64,000 bases of DNA from Phyllobacterium calauticae (GCF_019991125.1 NZ_JAGENB010000005.1:1-64000); one strand, 5' to 3'; counted from the stretch's first letter, positions 43,894 through 54,032 are shown. Made by a program: numbers and translations. Notes: generated from the letters alone by a model not told the origin.

Positions 43894-44961
43894 ATGGCCG
43901 GACTTCAGATCAAACAACTCGTCAAATCCTATGGAGCCATGAGCGTTCTGCATGGCATCGATCTTGAGGTGCGTGACGGCGAGTTCCTCGTTCTCATCGG
44001 CCCTTCCGGCTGCGGCAAGTCCACGCTTCTGCGCATGATTGCCGGTCTCGACGATATTTCTTCGGGGGAGCTATGGATCGGCGATCGCCTGACCAATGGC
44101 CTCGCGCCGCAGCAGCGCAATATTTCAATGGTCTTCCAGAGCTATGCGCTGTTCCCGCATATGACGACGCGCAAGAATATCGGCTTTGGCCCGAAAATCC
44201 GGCGCGAAGCCGGAAGTATTATCGATGCCAAGGTGAACAAGGCAGCGGAAACGCTCAACCTGCACAACTATCTCGACCGCCTGCCGCGCCAGCTTTCGGG
44301 CGGCCAGCGCCAGCGCGTTGCCATGGGCCGGACCATCGTGCGGGAACCCGACCTGTTCCTGTTCGATGAACCGCTGTCCAATCTGGATGCAAAACTGCGC
44401 GTGCAGATGCGCACGGAAATCAAGGCGCTGCATCAGCAGCTCAAGACTACCATCGTCTATGTGACGCACGACCAGATCGAGGCCATGACCATGGCGGACC
44501 GGATCGTGGTGATGAATGGCGGCCGCATCGAACAGATCGGCTCGCCGCTTGAGCTGTATGACCAGCCCGCCAACAAATTCGTCGCCGGTTTCCTTGGCTC
44601 GCCCGCCATGAGCTTCATTCCCGGGACGCTGGAGCGGGGTGACGGGATGGTACGCATGCGGACATCGGATGGTTTCGCGATCCCGGTTGGCGATACGACG
44701 GCCGCTTCCGGTCAGCCGATCGAGGTGGGCATCCGTCCGGAACATTACCGCCTGGCGGCTAGCGGTCAGGGTTTCCCTTATAAAGTTGCCGTGATCGAGC
44801 CGACCGGCTCGGAAACGCATCTTTTCGGCACGATTGCCGGCGTGGATGTGCGCGCGGTGTTCCGTGATCGCATTGCGCCGGAACCGGGCAGCCTGATGAT
44901 GCTGACGGTTGATCCTGGCAAGGTGCACGTCTTCGACGGGAAAACCGGAAACCGGATCTGA
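43894..44961 (+). CDS. ABC transporter ATP-binding protein (UgpC/MalK-like)
   Basis: This 355-residue ATPase has Walker A GPSGCGKST, Q-loop VFQSYALFPHM, signature LSGGQRQRV and Walker B LFLFDEPLSNLD. The switch His lies in VTHDQ, and a C-terminal TOBE-type regulatory domain holds EVGIRPEHY. It is the only ATPase of the locus, so it should power the MalF/MalG-like pair encoded on the other strand. The ATG at 43894 is 1 nt after the SDR stop. Confidence 0.92.
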   Translation: MAGLQIKQLVKSYGAMSVLHGIDLEVRDGEFLVLIGPSGCGKSTLLRMIAGLDDISSGELWIGDRLTNGLAPQQRNISMVFQSYALFPHMTTRKNIGFGPKIRREAGSIIDAKVNKAAETLNLHNYLDRLPRQLSGGQRQRVAMGRTIVREPDLFLFDEPLSNLDAKLRVQMRTEIKALHQQLKTTIVYVTHDQIEAMTMADRIVVMNGGRIEQIGSPLELYDQPANKFVAGFLGSPAMSFIPGTLERGDGMVRMRTSDGFAIPVGDTTAASGQPIEVGIRPEHYRLAASGQGFPYKVAVIEPTGSETHLFGTIAGVDVRAVFRDRIAPEPGSLMMLTVDPGKVHVFDGKTGNRI

Positions 44962-44962
44962 C

Positions 44963-45844
44963 ATGGCTTCGCCGCTTTTTGACATCGTTGCCCGGTTGCG
45001 TGAGATCGCCGAGAATGGCCAGCGCTCCGATCAAAGGGTGGCTGCCGCCGTTCTGGCGGATGCGGATTTTGCCACCCATGCTTCCATTGAAAAGCTTGCG
45101 GAAAAGGCGGGGGTCAGCGAGCCGACGATTACCCGTTTCTGCCGCTCGCTCGGCTTCGAAGGCACCCGTGATTTCAAGGTGGGGCTTGCCCAGTCCCTGG
45201 CGGTTGCCGGGCGGTTCATTTCGGTCAATGCCGCCGATGGTTCGGCGAGCCATGGCATTCCGTCCATCATAGCAACCAGTGCCGTCAGTGCGATTGAAAC
45301 GGTGACCAATCTCATCGACCGGGCAAGTCTCGACCGCGCTGCGGCTATCGTTGCCGGTGCCGGCATGGTTCGTGCCTACGGGTCGGGCGGTGCCTCGTCG
45401 ATGGCCGCGACCGAGCTCGAAAACCGGTTGTTCCGGTTGGGTCTTCCGGCCTCCTCCCATATCGATGGCGAAATGCAGCAGATGACCGCTGCTACCAGCA
45501 ACAAGGATACGGTCATCGTCGCCTATTCCCTGTCCGGCGAGGTCAAGCCGGTTATCGACGCGGTGACCATTGCCGGACGCTACGGGGCAAAGACAATTGC
45601 CTTCACCGCGGCCAAGTCGTCTTTGGCGGCCGCGGCGCAACTGGTCTTGCCTTTTCACATCGAAGAAGGCACGAATGTCTACCGGCCCTCACCTGCCCGC
45701 TATGCCCTGCTTGCCCTGACCGATATGCTGGCCATGAGCGTAGCGGAAAAAATCGGCGCGCCCGCAGTGGAACGCATGCGCCGGATCAAGAATCTTCAGG
45801 GCATGCAAAAGAGCGATGCACCCAACCTTCCGCTTGGAGACTGA
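44963..45844 (+). CDS. RpiR/MurR family transcriptional regulator
   Basis: This 293-residue protein has an N-terminal RpiR helix-turn-helix (ASIEKLAEKAGVSEPTITRF, then CRSLGFEGTRDFKVGLAQSL) and a C-terminal SIS domain with RAYGSGGASSMAATELENRL and VIVAYSLSGEVKPVIDAV. SIS domains bind phosphosugars or amino-sugar phosphates, which hints at the class of inducer. The ATG is 1 nt after the ATPase stop. It probably controls both arms of the locus through the palindrome at 42943-42957. Confidence 0.9.
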   Translation: MASPLFDIVARLREIAENGQRSDQRVAAAVLADADFATHASIEKLAEKAGVSEPTITRFCRSLGFEGTRDFKVGLAQSLAVAGRFISVNAADGSASHGIPSIIATSAVSAIETVTNLIDRASLDRAAAIVAGAGMVRAYGSGGASSMAATELENRLFRLGLPASSHIDGEMQQMTAATSNKDTVIVAYSLSGEVKPVIDAVTIAGRYGAKTIAFTAAKSSLAAAAQLVLPFHIEEGTNVYRPSPARYALLALTDMLAMSVAEKIGAPAVERMRRIKNLQGMQKSDAPNLPLGD

Positions 45845-45847
45845 GAA

Positions 45848-46906
45848 TTGAAACTGTCCGACCTTGATACGCCTGCCGTCCTGATCGATGTGGACCGGGC
45901 CGATGCCAACCTGCAGCGCTTCCAGGCCTATGCCGATGCGCATGGGCTGCGCGTGCGCCCGCATATCAAGACGCACAAGCTGCCGCGTTTCGCCAAACGG
46001 CAGGTGGAACTTGGCGCTGTCGGCATCACCTGCCAGAAGCTGGGCGAGGCCGAGGTGATGGCCGATGCCGGTTTGACTGACATTTTCATTCCCTACAATA
46101 TCATCGGCAAAGCCAAGCTCGACCGGCTCGTTGCCCTGCACGGACGCATCAAGCTTGCGGTGACGGCGGACAGCGCCGCAACCGTCAGCGGTCTTGCCGC
46201 GGCCTTTGCCGGTTCGGCGAAGCCGCTCGAGGTTCTGGTGGAATGCGATACGGGCATGGGCCGCTGCGGCGTGCAGACACCCGATGACGCGGTTGCGCTG
46301 GCGAAAGTGATCGACGCCGCCGACGGTCTTCGCTTTGCCGGTTTCATGACCTATCCGAAGGCGGGTGGCGTGCAGGAGAACCAGGCATGGCTGGCAGCGG
46401 CAAAGCAGAAAGCGGCCGATGCGGGACTTGATCCGCGCATCATCTCCAACGGCGGTTCGCCGGATATGTGGCGTGCTCATGAGGTGACGGCGGCCACCGA
46501 ACATCGGCCCGGCACGTATATCTATATGGACCGGTTTCAGGTGGCAAAGAATGCCGGCACCTGGGACGATTGCGCCCTCACCGTTCTGGCAACCGTGGTC
46601 AGCCGCCCGACGGACAACCGTGCGATCATCGATGCCGGCTCAAAATCGCTGTCGAGCGATACGTTCGGCATGGAAGGGTTCGGGCGGATTGTCGAATTTC
46701 CCGATGCGGTGATCACCTCGCTCAGCGAGGAGCACGGGACGATCGACGTGTCGGCATGTAAATCCAAGCCGCAGATCGGCGACCGGGTCCGCATCATTCC
46801 CAATCACGCCTGCGTAGTCTCCAATCTGTTCGACAGCGTGGTGCTGATATCAGGCGACGCGGTTGTCGACATTGCCCCCGTCGCCGCGCGAGGCCGGGTC
46901 GGCTAG
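45848..46906 (+). CDS. D-threonine aldolase / D-serine dehydratase-like PLP enzyme
   Basis: This 352-residue fold-type III PLP enzyme has the PLP-lysine motif RPHIKTHKLP near residue 42, VECDTGMGRCG, and the C-terminal metal motif IPNHACVVSNL (H-x-C). These mark the DSD1/D-threonine aldolase family, which acts on D-beta-hydroxy amino acids. A dehydratase reaction would release 2-aminoacrylate, which the RidA encoded in the same locus could clear. Aldolase and dehydratase activity cannot be told apart here. The TTG start has GGAG upstream. It is the last gene of the plus arm. Confidence 0.85.
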   Translation: MKLSDLDTPAVLIDVDRADANLQRFQAYADAHGLRVRPHIKTHKLPRFAKRQVELGAVGITCQKLGEAEVMADAGLTDIFIPYNIIGKAKLDRLVALHGRIKLAVTADSAATVSGLAAAFAGSAKPLEVLVECDTGMGRCGVQTPDDAVALAKVIDAADGLRFAGFMTYPKAGGVQENQAWLAAAKQKAADAGLDPRIISNGGSPDMWRAHEVTAATEHRPGTYIYMDRFQVAKNAGTWDDCALTVLATVVSRPTDNRAIIDAGSKSLSSDTFGMEGFGRIVEFPDAVITSLSEEHGTIDVSACKSKPQIGDRVRIIPNHACVVSNLFDSVVLISGDAVVDIAPVAARGRVG

Positions 46907-47610
46907 TTTCCGTAGATGGCCGCGCGCATTTTCCGCTGCGCGTCGGATATCGCCTGCCCCTTGGCATTGACCTGATCGAGCAGGATGTTCAACTGCGCCT
47001 GGATGGTGGGATCCGAAACTTCGAACATCGAGCCGGAGATGGTGATCTTGTCCCTGTTCTGATCGACGAAATCGACGACCTTCAGGAGGATGTCAAAGGT
47101 CTCGCTCGTGGCCGGAAAGATTTCCTTGTAGGTGTTGGCGAGATTGCTCACGGTCTTTTCGTAGGCCTTGTCAAAGACGGGCTTGAGGTCTTCCGGCTGC
47201 TTCAGCGCCGCATGGGCCCTGTCGGCGACGCTCTGTTCTTCATCCATGGTCGTGCGCAGCGTGCTGAGGCCGGCATAGGCGGCCTTGATGTCATCCTTGC
47301 GGTTCATGGCATCGTCGATGGAGGTGATTGCACCTTTGGCAGCAAGGGCTTCCATGGGTTTGCTGATCTTTTCGTTCATTGCCGAATGAAAATCGGTGAT
47401 GATCTTGTATTGTGCTGCATAGCTGCCAAGAGACTTGGTTTCTTCCGTAGTCAATTGCGGGACGCTCACGCCCTTCTTGTCGACAATACGCGTCTGCAGA
47501 AAGTCGATGAATGCCTTGCGCTGGGTGGCCTCGTTGTCCGTACAGGCGGAGATCGAGAGGGCCATGAACACGGTCATGACCGCCGCAATGGCAAAACGGA
47601 ATCCTGGCAT
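46903..47610 (-). CDS. DUF3053 (YiaF-like) lipoprotein
   Basis: This 235-residue protein has a lipoprotein signal peptide (basic start, hydrophobic core, lipobox SISAC). The mature start TDNEATQRKAFIDFLQTRI closely resembles E. coli YiaF. AHAALKQPEDLKPVFDKAYEKTVSNL further matches that family. It is an envelope lipoprotein of unknown function. The ATG at 47610 places the lipobox Cys near residue 23. It converges on the PLP enzyme gene, overlapping its end by 4 nt. Confidence 0.85.
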   Translation of the reverse strand: MPGFRFAIAAVMTVFMALSISACTDNEATQRKAFIDFLQTRIVDKKGVSVPQLTTEETKSLGSYAAQYKIITDFHSAMNEKISKPMEALAAKGAITSIDDAMNRKDDIKAAYAGLSTLRTTMDEEQSVADRAHAALKQPEDLKPVFDKAYEKTVSNLANTYKEIFPATSETFDILLKVVDFVDQNRDKITISGSMFEVSDPTIQAQLNILLDQVNAKGQAISDAQRKMRAAIYGN

Positions 47611-47960
47611 TTTGTTATTTTCCTTTTCTTCTTCTTGACGTCCGCTCAGGCAAGTGGCCTGAACGATAGGGCCTGTCGGCCTTGTTGCTCCCTGTGGTGC
47701 TGCAGAAATTGGGCGCCAGCATGGGAAGAGTGGCATTTCCCTCAAAATTGATCGGATCGCTGGGTAGGGCCTAGTGCAGAAAGATATGTTGCACAACCGT
47801 GACGGGCGCCGTCAGGCATGTTTTCCAGAAGCAATGGAAACTGCGGGAGGCCGGGGCCGAACCATCTTGCGTGCCGGACCAATCGATCAAGGCTCCGATT
47901 GTGGCCGCTCCCGATTGGCCATAGAATGCCATGCGTTCAGGGCCGGAGGAAGGAATTGCC
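47611..47960. other. Intergenic region, no gene recognised
   Basis: This 350-nt gap lies between the divergent lipoprotein and small membrane-protein genes. It is GC-rich with short overlapping open frames on both strands (for example 47771-47962 minus, 47774-48154 plus), none with a recognisable family. It presumably contains two promoters. Confidence 0.4.
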
Positions 47961-48383
47961 ATGGAGGAAGATGCTGCGGAATTTGCTCATCGTTTGCGAC
48001 ATCGTGCAGTGACCTATGGGGTCCTGACCTGCGTCCTCATGGTGGCAACGTCGCTCGTCGCCGACAAGGGCGGCGCTGTGCTTGCCGGCCTGTGGCCCCT
48101 GATGATGGTGGGCGGGCTCATCACCCTGTTGCTTACCGGCTACCTTCTGTTTGATGCCGCTCTGTTTCGCTTCATCGCCTCGCATGAGGATGAACTGGAC
48201 GGGTGCAAGGCTCTGGACGACATGCTGGCGCGGATGCGGCTGCGGTCCCGTCCGGAAAAGACGCGGCCGTTGCAGGCCAGAATATCAGGAACCAAGAGCG
48301 TTCTGGTGAAATTGCATATCGCCTTTGCCGCGTTTGTCACCCTGTTCGTGGCACTCGTTGTCTACGGATTCTGGGGGCACTGA
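47961..48383 (+). CDS. Small membrane protein, unknown function
   Basis: This 140-residue protein has three predicted membrane helices: about residues 20-38 (YGVLTCVLMVATSLVA), 46-66 (LAGLWPLMMVGGLITLLL) and 118-138. A charged cytosolic loop of about 50 residues lies before the last helix (HEDELDGCKALDDMLARMRL). I do not recognise the family. The ATG at 47961 has a GGAAGGAA ribosome site. No operon partner is certain, although another small gene follows in the same direction. Confidence 0.6.
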   Translation: MEEDAAEFAHRLRHRAVTYGVLTCVLMVATSLVADKGGAVLAGLWPLMMVGGLITLLLTGYLLFDAALFRFIASHEDELDGCKALDDMLARMRLRSRPEKTRPLQARISGTKSVLVKLHIAFAAFVTLFVALVVYGFWGH

Positions 48384-48465
48384 AGGGACTCGACTCCCGG
48401 CGGGTCTTTCCTGCATCATGCAGGCCTTCGCCAGAGCTTATGCGTGCAGGACACGGGGAATGCGT

Positions 48466-48654
48466 ATGGGGCCAACTGTAAAGGTGTTGTTCAAGCAGCC
48501 TGCATTGCCAAGCGGCCCGGCAGATGTCGTCGAGCCTGATCCGGACCGCTTTGCCGTGCTGAAGCCGGAAGAAATCCCGGCGGCCTTCCTTTGCGCCGAG
48601 GAGCGCAATCATACGACGGATGATCGCGATCCCTTCCAGCGCTGGGAAGAATAG
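48466..48654 (+). CDS. Small hypothetical protein
   Basis: This 62-residue acidic protein (MGPTVKVLFKQPALPSGPAD, later DPDRFAVLKPEEIPAAFL and DPFQRWEE at the end) has no family that I recognise. The ATG at 48466 is preferred because GGGGA lies 6 nt ahead. The frame opens earlier, but the upstream part does not look coding. A hairpin with a T-run directly after the stop supports a real transcription unit. Confidence 0.45.
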   Translation: MGPTVKVLFKQPALPSGPADVVEPDPDRFAVLKPEEIPAAFLCAEERNHTTDDRDPFQRWEE

Positions 48655-48674
48655 GCCAAGAATTGGCCTAGCTT
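48652..48674 (+). terminator. Rho-independent terminator
   Basis: TAGGCCAA (48652-48659) and TTGGCCTA (48663-48670) form an 8-bp stem with a 3-nt loop followed by GCTTTT on the plus strand. It overlaps the stops of both the small plus-strand gene and the convergent ABC permease gene. Confidence 0.65.
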
Positions 48675-49425
48675 TTCAGCCTGTACCCCGTTTTGAACAT
48701 CCAGCGCACAATCAGAATGCAGACGATGAGGAACACCAACGTCATCGCAAGACTGGTTCCGATGTGCACATCGGACAAGCCGTAAAAACTCCAGCGAAAG
48801 CCGCTGATGAGATAAACGACCGGATTGAACAGGGTGACCGTGCGCCAGAACGGCGGAAGCATGTCGATGGAGTAGAAGCTGCCGCCCAGGAACGTCAGCG
48901 GCGTGACGATCATCAGCGGCACCAGCTGCAGCTTTTCAAAGCCGTCGGCCCATATGCCGATGATGAAGCCGAACAGACTGAATGTCACCGCGGTGAGCAC
49001 GAGAAACAGCACCATGACAAAGGGATGCTCGATCCGCATCGGCACGAACAAGGCGGCCGTTGCCAGAATGATCACGCCGAGAATGATCGATTTCGACGCC
49101 GCCGCGCCAACATAGGCGATGACAATCTCGAAATAGGATACGGGTGCCGACAGCAACTCGTAGATCGTCCCGGTGAATTTGGGAAAGTAGATACCGAAGG
49201 ACGCGTTCGAAATGCTCTGCGTCAGCAGCGACAGCATGACCAGTCCCGGTACGATGAACGCACCGTAGCTGACGCCATTGATCTCGGGAATGCGCCCGCC
49301 AATGGCCGAACCGAAGACGACAAAGTACAGGCTGGTGGAAATGACAGGCGAGATGATGCTCTGCATGATCGTGCGCCATGTACGATGCATTTCAAAGAGA
49401 TAGATCGCACGGATCGCGTAAAGGT

Positions 49426-49429
<4 letters not shown>
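48668..49429 (-). CDS. ABC-2 type exporter permease
   Basis: This 253-residue protein has six membrane helices and the ABC-2 family layout. The N-terminal amphipathic start is [20 protein letters not shown], and the conserved segment near helix 5 is [36 protein letters not shown] (split here over residues about 170-205). It forms the membrane channel of an exporter with the ATPase encoded immediately upstream, whose stop overlaps its start (ATGA). Relatives export polysaccharides, lipids or drugs, and the substrate here is unknown. Confidence 0.87.
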
Positions 49430-50352
<923 letters not shown>

Positions 50353-50472
50353 GGGGTCTATCCGGACGGAATTTTCGGTTGCGACGTCTCCGGTAGAATG
50401 AAACAGGAGGCATGAACCGTCATTGGAAGAATGGTTTTCCTTATATGGTGATCCAAACTGGTTTTCAAACCA

Positions 50473-50497
50473 CCTCCTGACAAAACAAGTCAGGAGG
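50473..50497. repeat. Hairpin in the exporter leader
   Basis: CCTCCTGAC and GTCAGGAGG form a perfect 9-bp stem with a 7-nt loop, just past the TonB receptor terminator and 121 nt before the exporter ATPase start. It may be a second terminator or a leader structure of the exporter mRNA. Confidence 0.45.
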
Positions 50498-50506
50498 CCC
50501 ATCAAA

Positions 50507-50541
50507 CAAAACACCCGCCACGCGACGTGCATGGCGGGTGT
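50507..50541 (-). terminator. Terminator of the TonB receptor gene
   Basis: On the minus strand ACACCCGCCA and TGGCGGGTGT form a perfect 10-bp stem with an 11-nt loop followed by TTTTGTTTG. It lies 34 nt past the receptor stop and is a good rho-independent terminator. Confidence 0.8.
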
Positions 50542-50574
50542 CCGGATGGGCAGTTTTCTACAAGGGCTGTGCAA

Positions 50575-52764
50575 CTACCATTTGGTGTGGGCTGAAAGCG
50601 TGATCGTCCGGCCGTCGCCATAACCGCAGACCGCCTCGCCGTCGCAGCCCTTGACGTAGGCCTTGTCGAAAAGATTGGTGACATTGAGAGCGACGCCCCA
50701 GCTGTCCTTCTCGTAGCGGATAGCGGCGTCGAACAAGGTGGCGCCGGGAACCTTCAGCGTGTTGGCCTTGTTGGCGTAGGACTCGCCCTGATAGCGGACC
50801 CCTGCCCCGAGATTGACCCCTTGCAGCGGTCCCTGGTCGACCGTGTAATCCAGCCAGAACGCGGCGGACACTTTCGGGACGATTGTCGGCCAGTTGCCGA
50901 TCAATGCCGGGTCTTCATCCTTGGTGATCTCCATATCGAGCACGGTCAGCGATGCCAGGGCCTTCCAGTTCTGGTCGATATTGACCTTGCCTTCCAGTTC
51001 CAGCCCGGTCGATTTGACCTCGCCCAGCTGCGTGTCGATAAAGGTACCGGGAACGCGCGACAGCGCGTTCTGCTTGGTGATCTGGAACACGGATGCCGTC
51101 AGCAAGCCGTCAACGAAATCCGGGGCGTATTTGACACCCGCTTCGAACTGATAGCCCTCTTCCGGCTTCAGCGGTTCGCCAAGGGTGACGCCAATCACCG
51201 GATTGAAGAAGGTTGCCGCGCTGATATAGGGCGTCACGCCATTGGAGAATTCATAACCCAGCCCGACGCGGCCGCTGACGGCGCTCTTGTTGTAGTCATA
51301 GGTCGGGCCAAGCGGGAAGAACGGGCCTTCGGCGGAATCCGACGAGATGTTGACGTAGTCATAGCGGCCGTTCAGGGTCATCAGCCAGCCATCGCCGAAC
51401 CGCACCTGATCCTGCGTGTAGACGCCAATCTGGTTCATCTTCAAAACCTGATCGAGATAGACGCTGGTCGGGCCCTGCGGGGCACCATAGACCGGATTGC
51501 TGGCGCTGATCGGCGTTGCACCGCCCGATGCCTGCACCTGGTCGATCTTGAAATATTTGTAGTCGACGCCGAACAGGAAATTGTGTTCGAGCGCGCCGGT
51601 GGTGAATTGCTTCTCGGCCCGGTTGTCCATCAGGAACGTGTCGACCTTCGTATCGTGGTTGAAGCCGATCCGGTACAGGAGATTGTCGGGTGTTGTCGGC
51701 TTCAGACCGCCGCCATAGGGGAAGGCCGGATCAACATAGCCATAGGGATAGGGGCTGGTTTCTTTCTTGTTCTGATGGCCGTAGCGCACATTCTGGCTGA
51801 GCTTCCAGCCATTGTCTAATGTGTGTTCCGCTTCGTAGCCAAACAAATATTGGCGGTTCTGGCCATCATCGATACCTGGTTCGGTGAAATTCGCCTTGCG
51901 ACTGATCTTGCCGAATGCCGCGTCCTTGACGGTGCCGTAATAAGGCAGGAACCCGCCGCCCGCATGGGTCTGGTCGAGGGCGGAGAACTGGCCGAACACG
52001 GTGACTTTTGTGTCGGCTGATGGCGCATAGGTGATCTGCGGCATAAGCGAGCCACGGAAATCCTTGGCAAAATCTGTCTGTTGCTCGCCGCCGGCGATCC
52101 GACCGGTGAAGCGGTAGGTCCAGACGCCGTTTTCATCGAGCTTGTCGCCGACGTCGACACCGAGATAGGCATTGCCATATTGGTTGACACCCGTCTCGAT
52201 CCGGCCGAAGCGATCCTTTTCCGGACGTTTGCTCACCATATTGACGATGCCGCCGGGATTGGCACCACCATAGAGAACCGAAGCAGGGCCCTTGAGGGCT
52301 TCAACCCGCTCAAGCATGAAGGGATCGATCTGGAATCCGCCGAAGCCATAGCCGAAGAGCGGCAGGCCATCGAGGAAAACGCCGCTTTGCGTGGCCTGGA
52401 AGCCACGAATGAAAATCCAGTCCGTATCGGGGTCTTCGCCGAAGGGCGCTGCGGTGATGCCTGCGGTATAGCGCAGGGCTTCATCGACTTTCTTGACGCC
52501 GCGATCCTGCAGTTCCTGCTGGCCGATCACGGAAACGGACTGGGGAATGGCGGTGATCGGCAGGGCGGATTTCGAACCGGCAGTGGTCTTCTTGGCGACG
52601 TAGCCGTTGACGGGTCCGGTCGCCGTGCCGTTGCCGCCATCGATGACGATTTCCTTGAGGACGATGGATTCTTCCGCCATGGCTGCGATTGGCAGAAGCG
52701 CAATGCTGAGGGTTGTGCCGGCAAGCAGAAGCCCTGCCCGCCGTGTCCGGTTATGTCTTGTCAT
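50575..52764 (-). CDS. TonB-dependent siderophore receptor
   Basis: This 729-residue outer-membrane receptor has a signal peptide (RTRRAGLLLAGTTLSIALLP, cleavage after AMA) and a TonB-box-like start (EESIVLKEIVID). The plug domain has SVSVIGQQELQDRGVKKVDEAL and VEALKGPASVLYGGANPGGIVN, and a beta-barrel ends in TLSAHTKW with the terminal aromatic residue. It resembles ferrioxamine/ferrichrome-type receptors. It lies downstream of an AraC regulator gene carrying an Irr-like iron site, an arrangement seen for rhizobial siderophore uptake. The ligand is not known. No siderophore biosynthesis genes are in the window. Confidence 0.93.
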   Translation of the reverse strand: MTRHNRTRRAGLLLAGTTLSIALLPIAAMAEESIVLKEIVIDGGNGTATGPVNGYVAKKTTAGSKSALPITAIPQSVSVIGQQELQDRGVKKVDEALRYTAGITAAPFGEDPDTDWIFIRGFQATQSGVFLDGLPLFGYGFGGFQIDPFMLERVEALKGPASVLYGGANPGGIVNMVSKRPEKDRFGRIETGVNQYGNAYLGVDVGDKLDENGVWTYRFTGRIAGGEQQTDFAKDFRGSLMPQITYAPSADTKVTVFGQFSALDQTHAGGGFLPYYGTVKDAAFGKISRKANFTEPGIDDGQNRQYLFGYEAEHTLDNGWKLSQNVRYGHQNKKETSPYPYGYVDPAFPYGGGLKPTTPDNLLYRIGFNHDTKVDTFLMDNRAEKQFTTGALEHNFLFGVDYKYFKIDQVQASGGATPISASNPVYGAPQGPTSVYLDQVLKMNQIGVYTQDQVRFGDGWLMTLNGRYDYVNISSDSAEGPFFPLGPTYDYNKSAVSGRVGLGYEFSNGVTPYISAATFFNPVIGVTLGEPLKPEEGYQFEAGVKYAPDFVDGLLTASVFQITKQNALSRVPGTFIDTQLGEVKSTGLELEGKVNIDQNWKALASLTVLDMEITKDEDPALIGNWPTIVPKVSAAFWLDYTVDQGPLQGVNLGAGVRYQGESYANKANTLKVPGATLFDAAIRYEKDSWGVALNVTNLFDKAYVKGCDGEAVCGYGDGRTITLSAHTKW

Positions 52765-52934
52765 GTGTCGCCCCAAAAACCCCAAAGAACAATGACACCG
52801 CACGCCGCTGCGCCCGCGCCGGTATCATCGTGTGCCTGAAATATTATGACTATTTAACTCAACTATAAATGCGGGTCTTGTCCGAAATCACGGCCGTTGA
52901 ATGTTTCTGGGCTAAAGTCGCCTGGCGACAATGC

Positions 52935-53816
52935 TTATTTCCGGCTGCGTTGCCAGGCGGCCGGCGTGAGGCCGGTGTGCTGGCGGAACACGCGGGTGAA
53001 ATGCGCCTGATCGGCAAAGCCTGCAAGCTCCGCGATGTGGTTGAGACTGTGACCGGTCCGCAACAGCATTTCTTCGATGCGGCGCACGCGCGCGTGCATC
53101 TGCCACTGGTGCGGCGGCATGCCGGTCGAAGCCTTGAAGGCATGACTGAAATGCGATTGCGACAATCCGGTCAGATCAGCCAGTTCCTGCAGGCGGACCG
53201 CACGCATCCAGTTGTCACCGAGATAGTTGGTGACACGGCGCAACTGCCAGGGCGCGAGTTTGCTGCGCTTGCGCTCTGCTTTGGCCTTGATGTCGAACAG
53301 CAGCGTGAAGACCGAGATTGCCAGGCTCTCACCGTAGAGCGGGTGCAGCGGATCGGGATTGGTACACTCCCCTGCCATGAGATTGGCCAGCGCCAGGATG
53401 CGCGGATCGGAAAACATCAGGCGTGGCCGCGTGACCGCGCCAAGATCAACCCCGTCGCCAAAGCGTTTGACCAGTGTTTGGACGTTGAAGTGCAGGTCGA
53501 TGTGGCGGATATGTTTGACCTCGCGGAGGCGGGACCAGAGCGGCATTCCCGCCGGGACATAGCACATCGGATTGGCAACGCCATCGCTGCCGAGATCCTT
53601 GCTCTGCGGGTCCAGCCGCACGTTGAACGTGCCGGTGTTCAGGCCGTCGAGAACGATGAAGAGCCGGGGATCCCTCGCCTCATACTGACCGCTGGCATCG
53701 GGCGCGCAATTCACGCTGAATAGATCGGCGACAACACCGTCCCAGGCGCGCTGCTGCAAGCCCCCGACGACGGAAAAGCCGTTTATCTTGGTATTCATCT
53801 GCGGTTGAAACGTCAT
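52935..53816 (-). CDS. AraC family regulator (siderophore receptor type)
   Basis: This 293-residue protein has a C-terminal AraC/XylS domain with two helix-turn-helix units (VRLQELADLTGLSQSHFSHAF and NHIAELAGFADQAHFTRVFR, then GLTPAAW). An N-terminal ligand domain of about 180 residues precedes it. Upstream of the start is an Irr-box-like sequence. It is co-directional with the TonB receptor gene 170 nt downstream, which it probably activates when the iron-siderophore is present. A small hairpin (52917-52929) with a T-run on the minus strand may end its message. Confidence 0.88.
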   Translation of the reverse strand: MTFQPQMNTKINGFSVVGGLQQRAWDGVVADLFSVNCAPDASGQYEARDPRLFIVLDGLNTGTFNVRLDPQSKDLGSDGVANPMCYVPAGMPLWSRLREVKHIRHIDLHFNVQTLVKRFGDGVDLGAVTRPRLMFSDPRILALANLMAGECTNPDPLHPLYGESLAISVFTLLFDIKAKAERKRSKLAPWQLRRVTNYLGDNWMRAVRLQELADLTGLSQSHFSHAFKASTGMPPHQWQMHARVRRIEEMLLRTGHSLNHIAELAGFADQAHFTRVFRQHTGLTPAAWQRSRK

Positions 53817-53860
53817 TTGATTGGCATAAAACCATTGGAAATATCAGGCAATGCCAATGA

Positions 53861-53877
53861 TTTAGAACATTTCTAGC
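53861..53877. promoter_or_regulatory. Irr-box (ICE)-like iron control element
   Basis: TTTAGAACATTTCTAGC matches the palindromic TTAGAA-N3-TTCTAA form of rhizobial Irr iron control elements in 11 of 12 arm positions. It lies 45 nt upstream of the AraC gene. The neighbouring TonB receptor supports iron control. Binding is an inference. Confidence 0.55.
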
Positions 53878-53950
53878 AGGCTTTGCACTAGCGCAGTTAA
53901 TATGAGTATAAAAATCATCTTTAGTTCTTGAAATTGTTGAGCCAATTGAA

Positions 53951-53984
53951 AACGGGGCCGGATCACGCATGATCCGGCCCCGTT
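53951..53984 (-). terminator. Terminator of the MFS exporter gene
   Basis: A perfect 15-bp GC-rich stem (53951-53965 with 53970-53984) has a 4-nt loop, followed on the minus strand by TTCAATT. It lies 49 nt past the MFS stop and upstream of the AraC promoter region. Confidence 0.75.
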
Positions 53985-54032
53985 ATTGTCGAGTGCCGTT
54001 ATTTCAGCGACTGTCGCTCTATGGCAACAATG

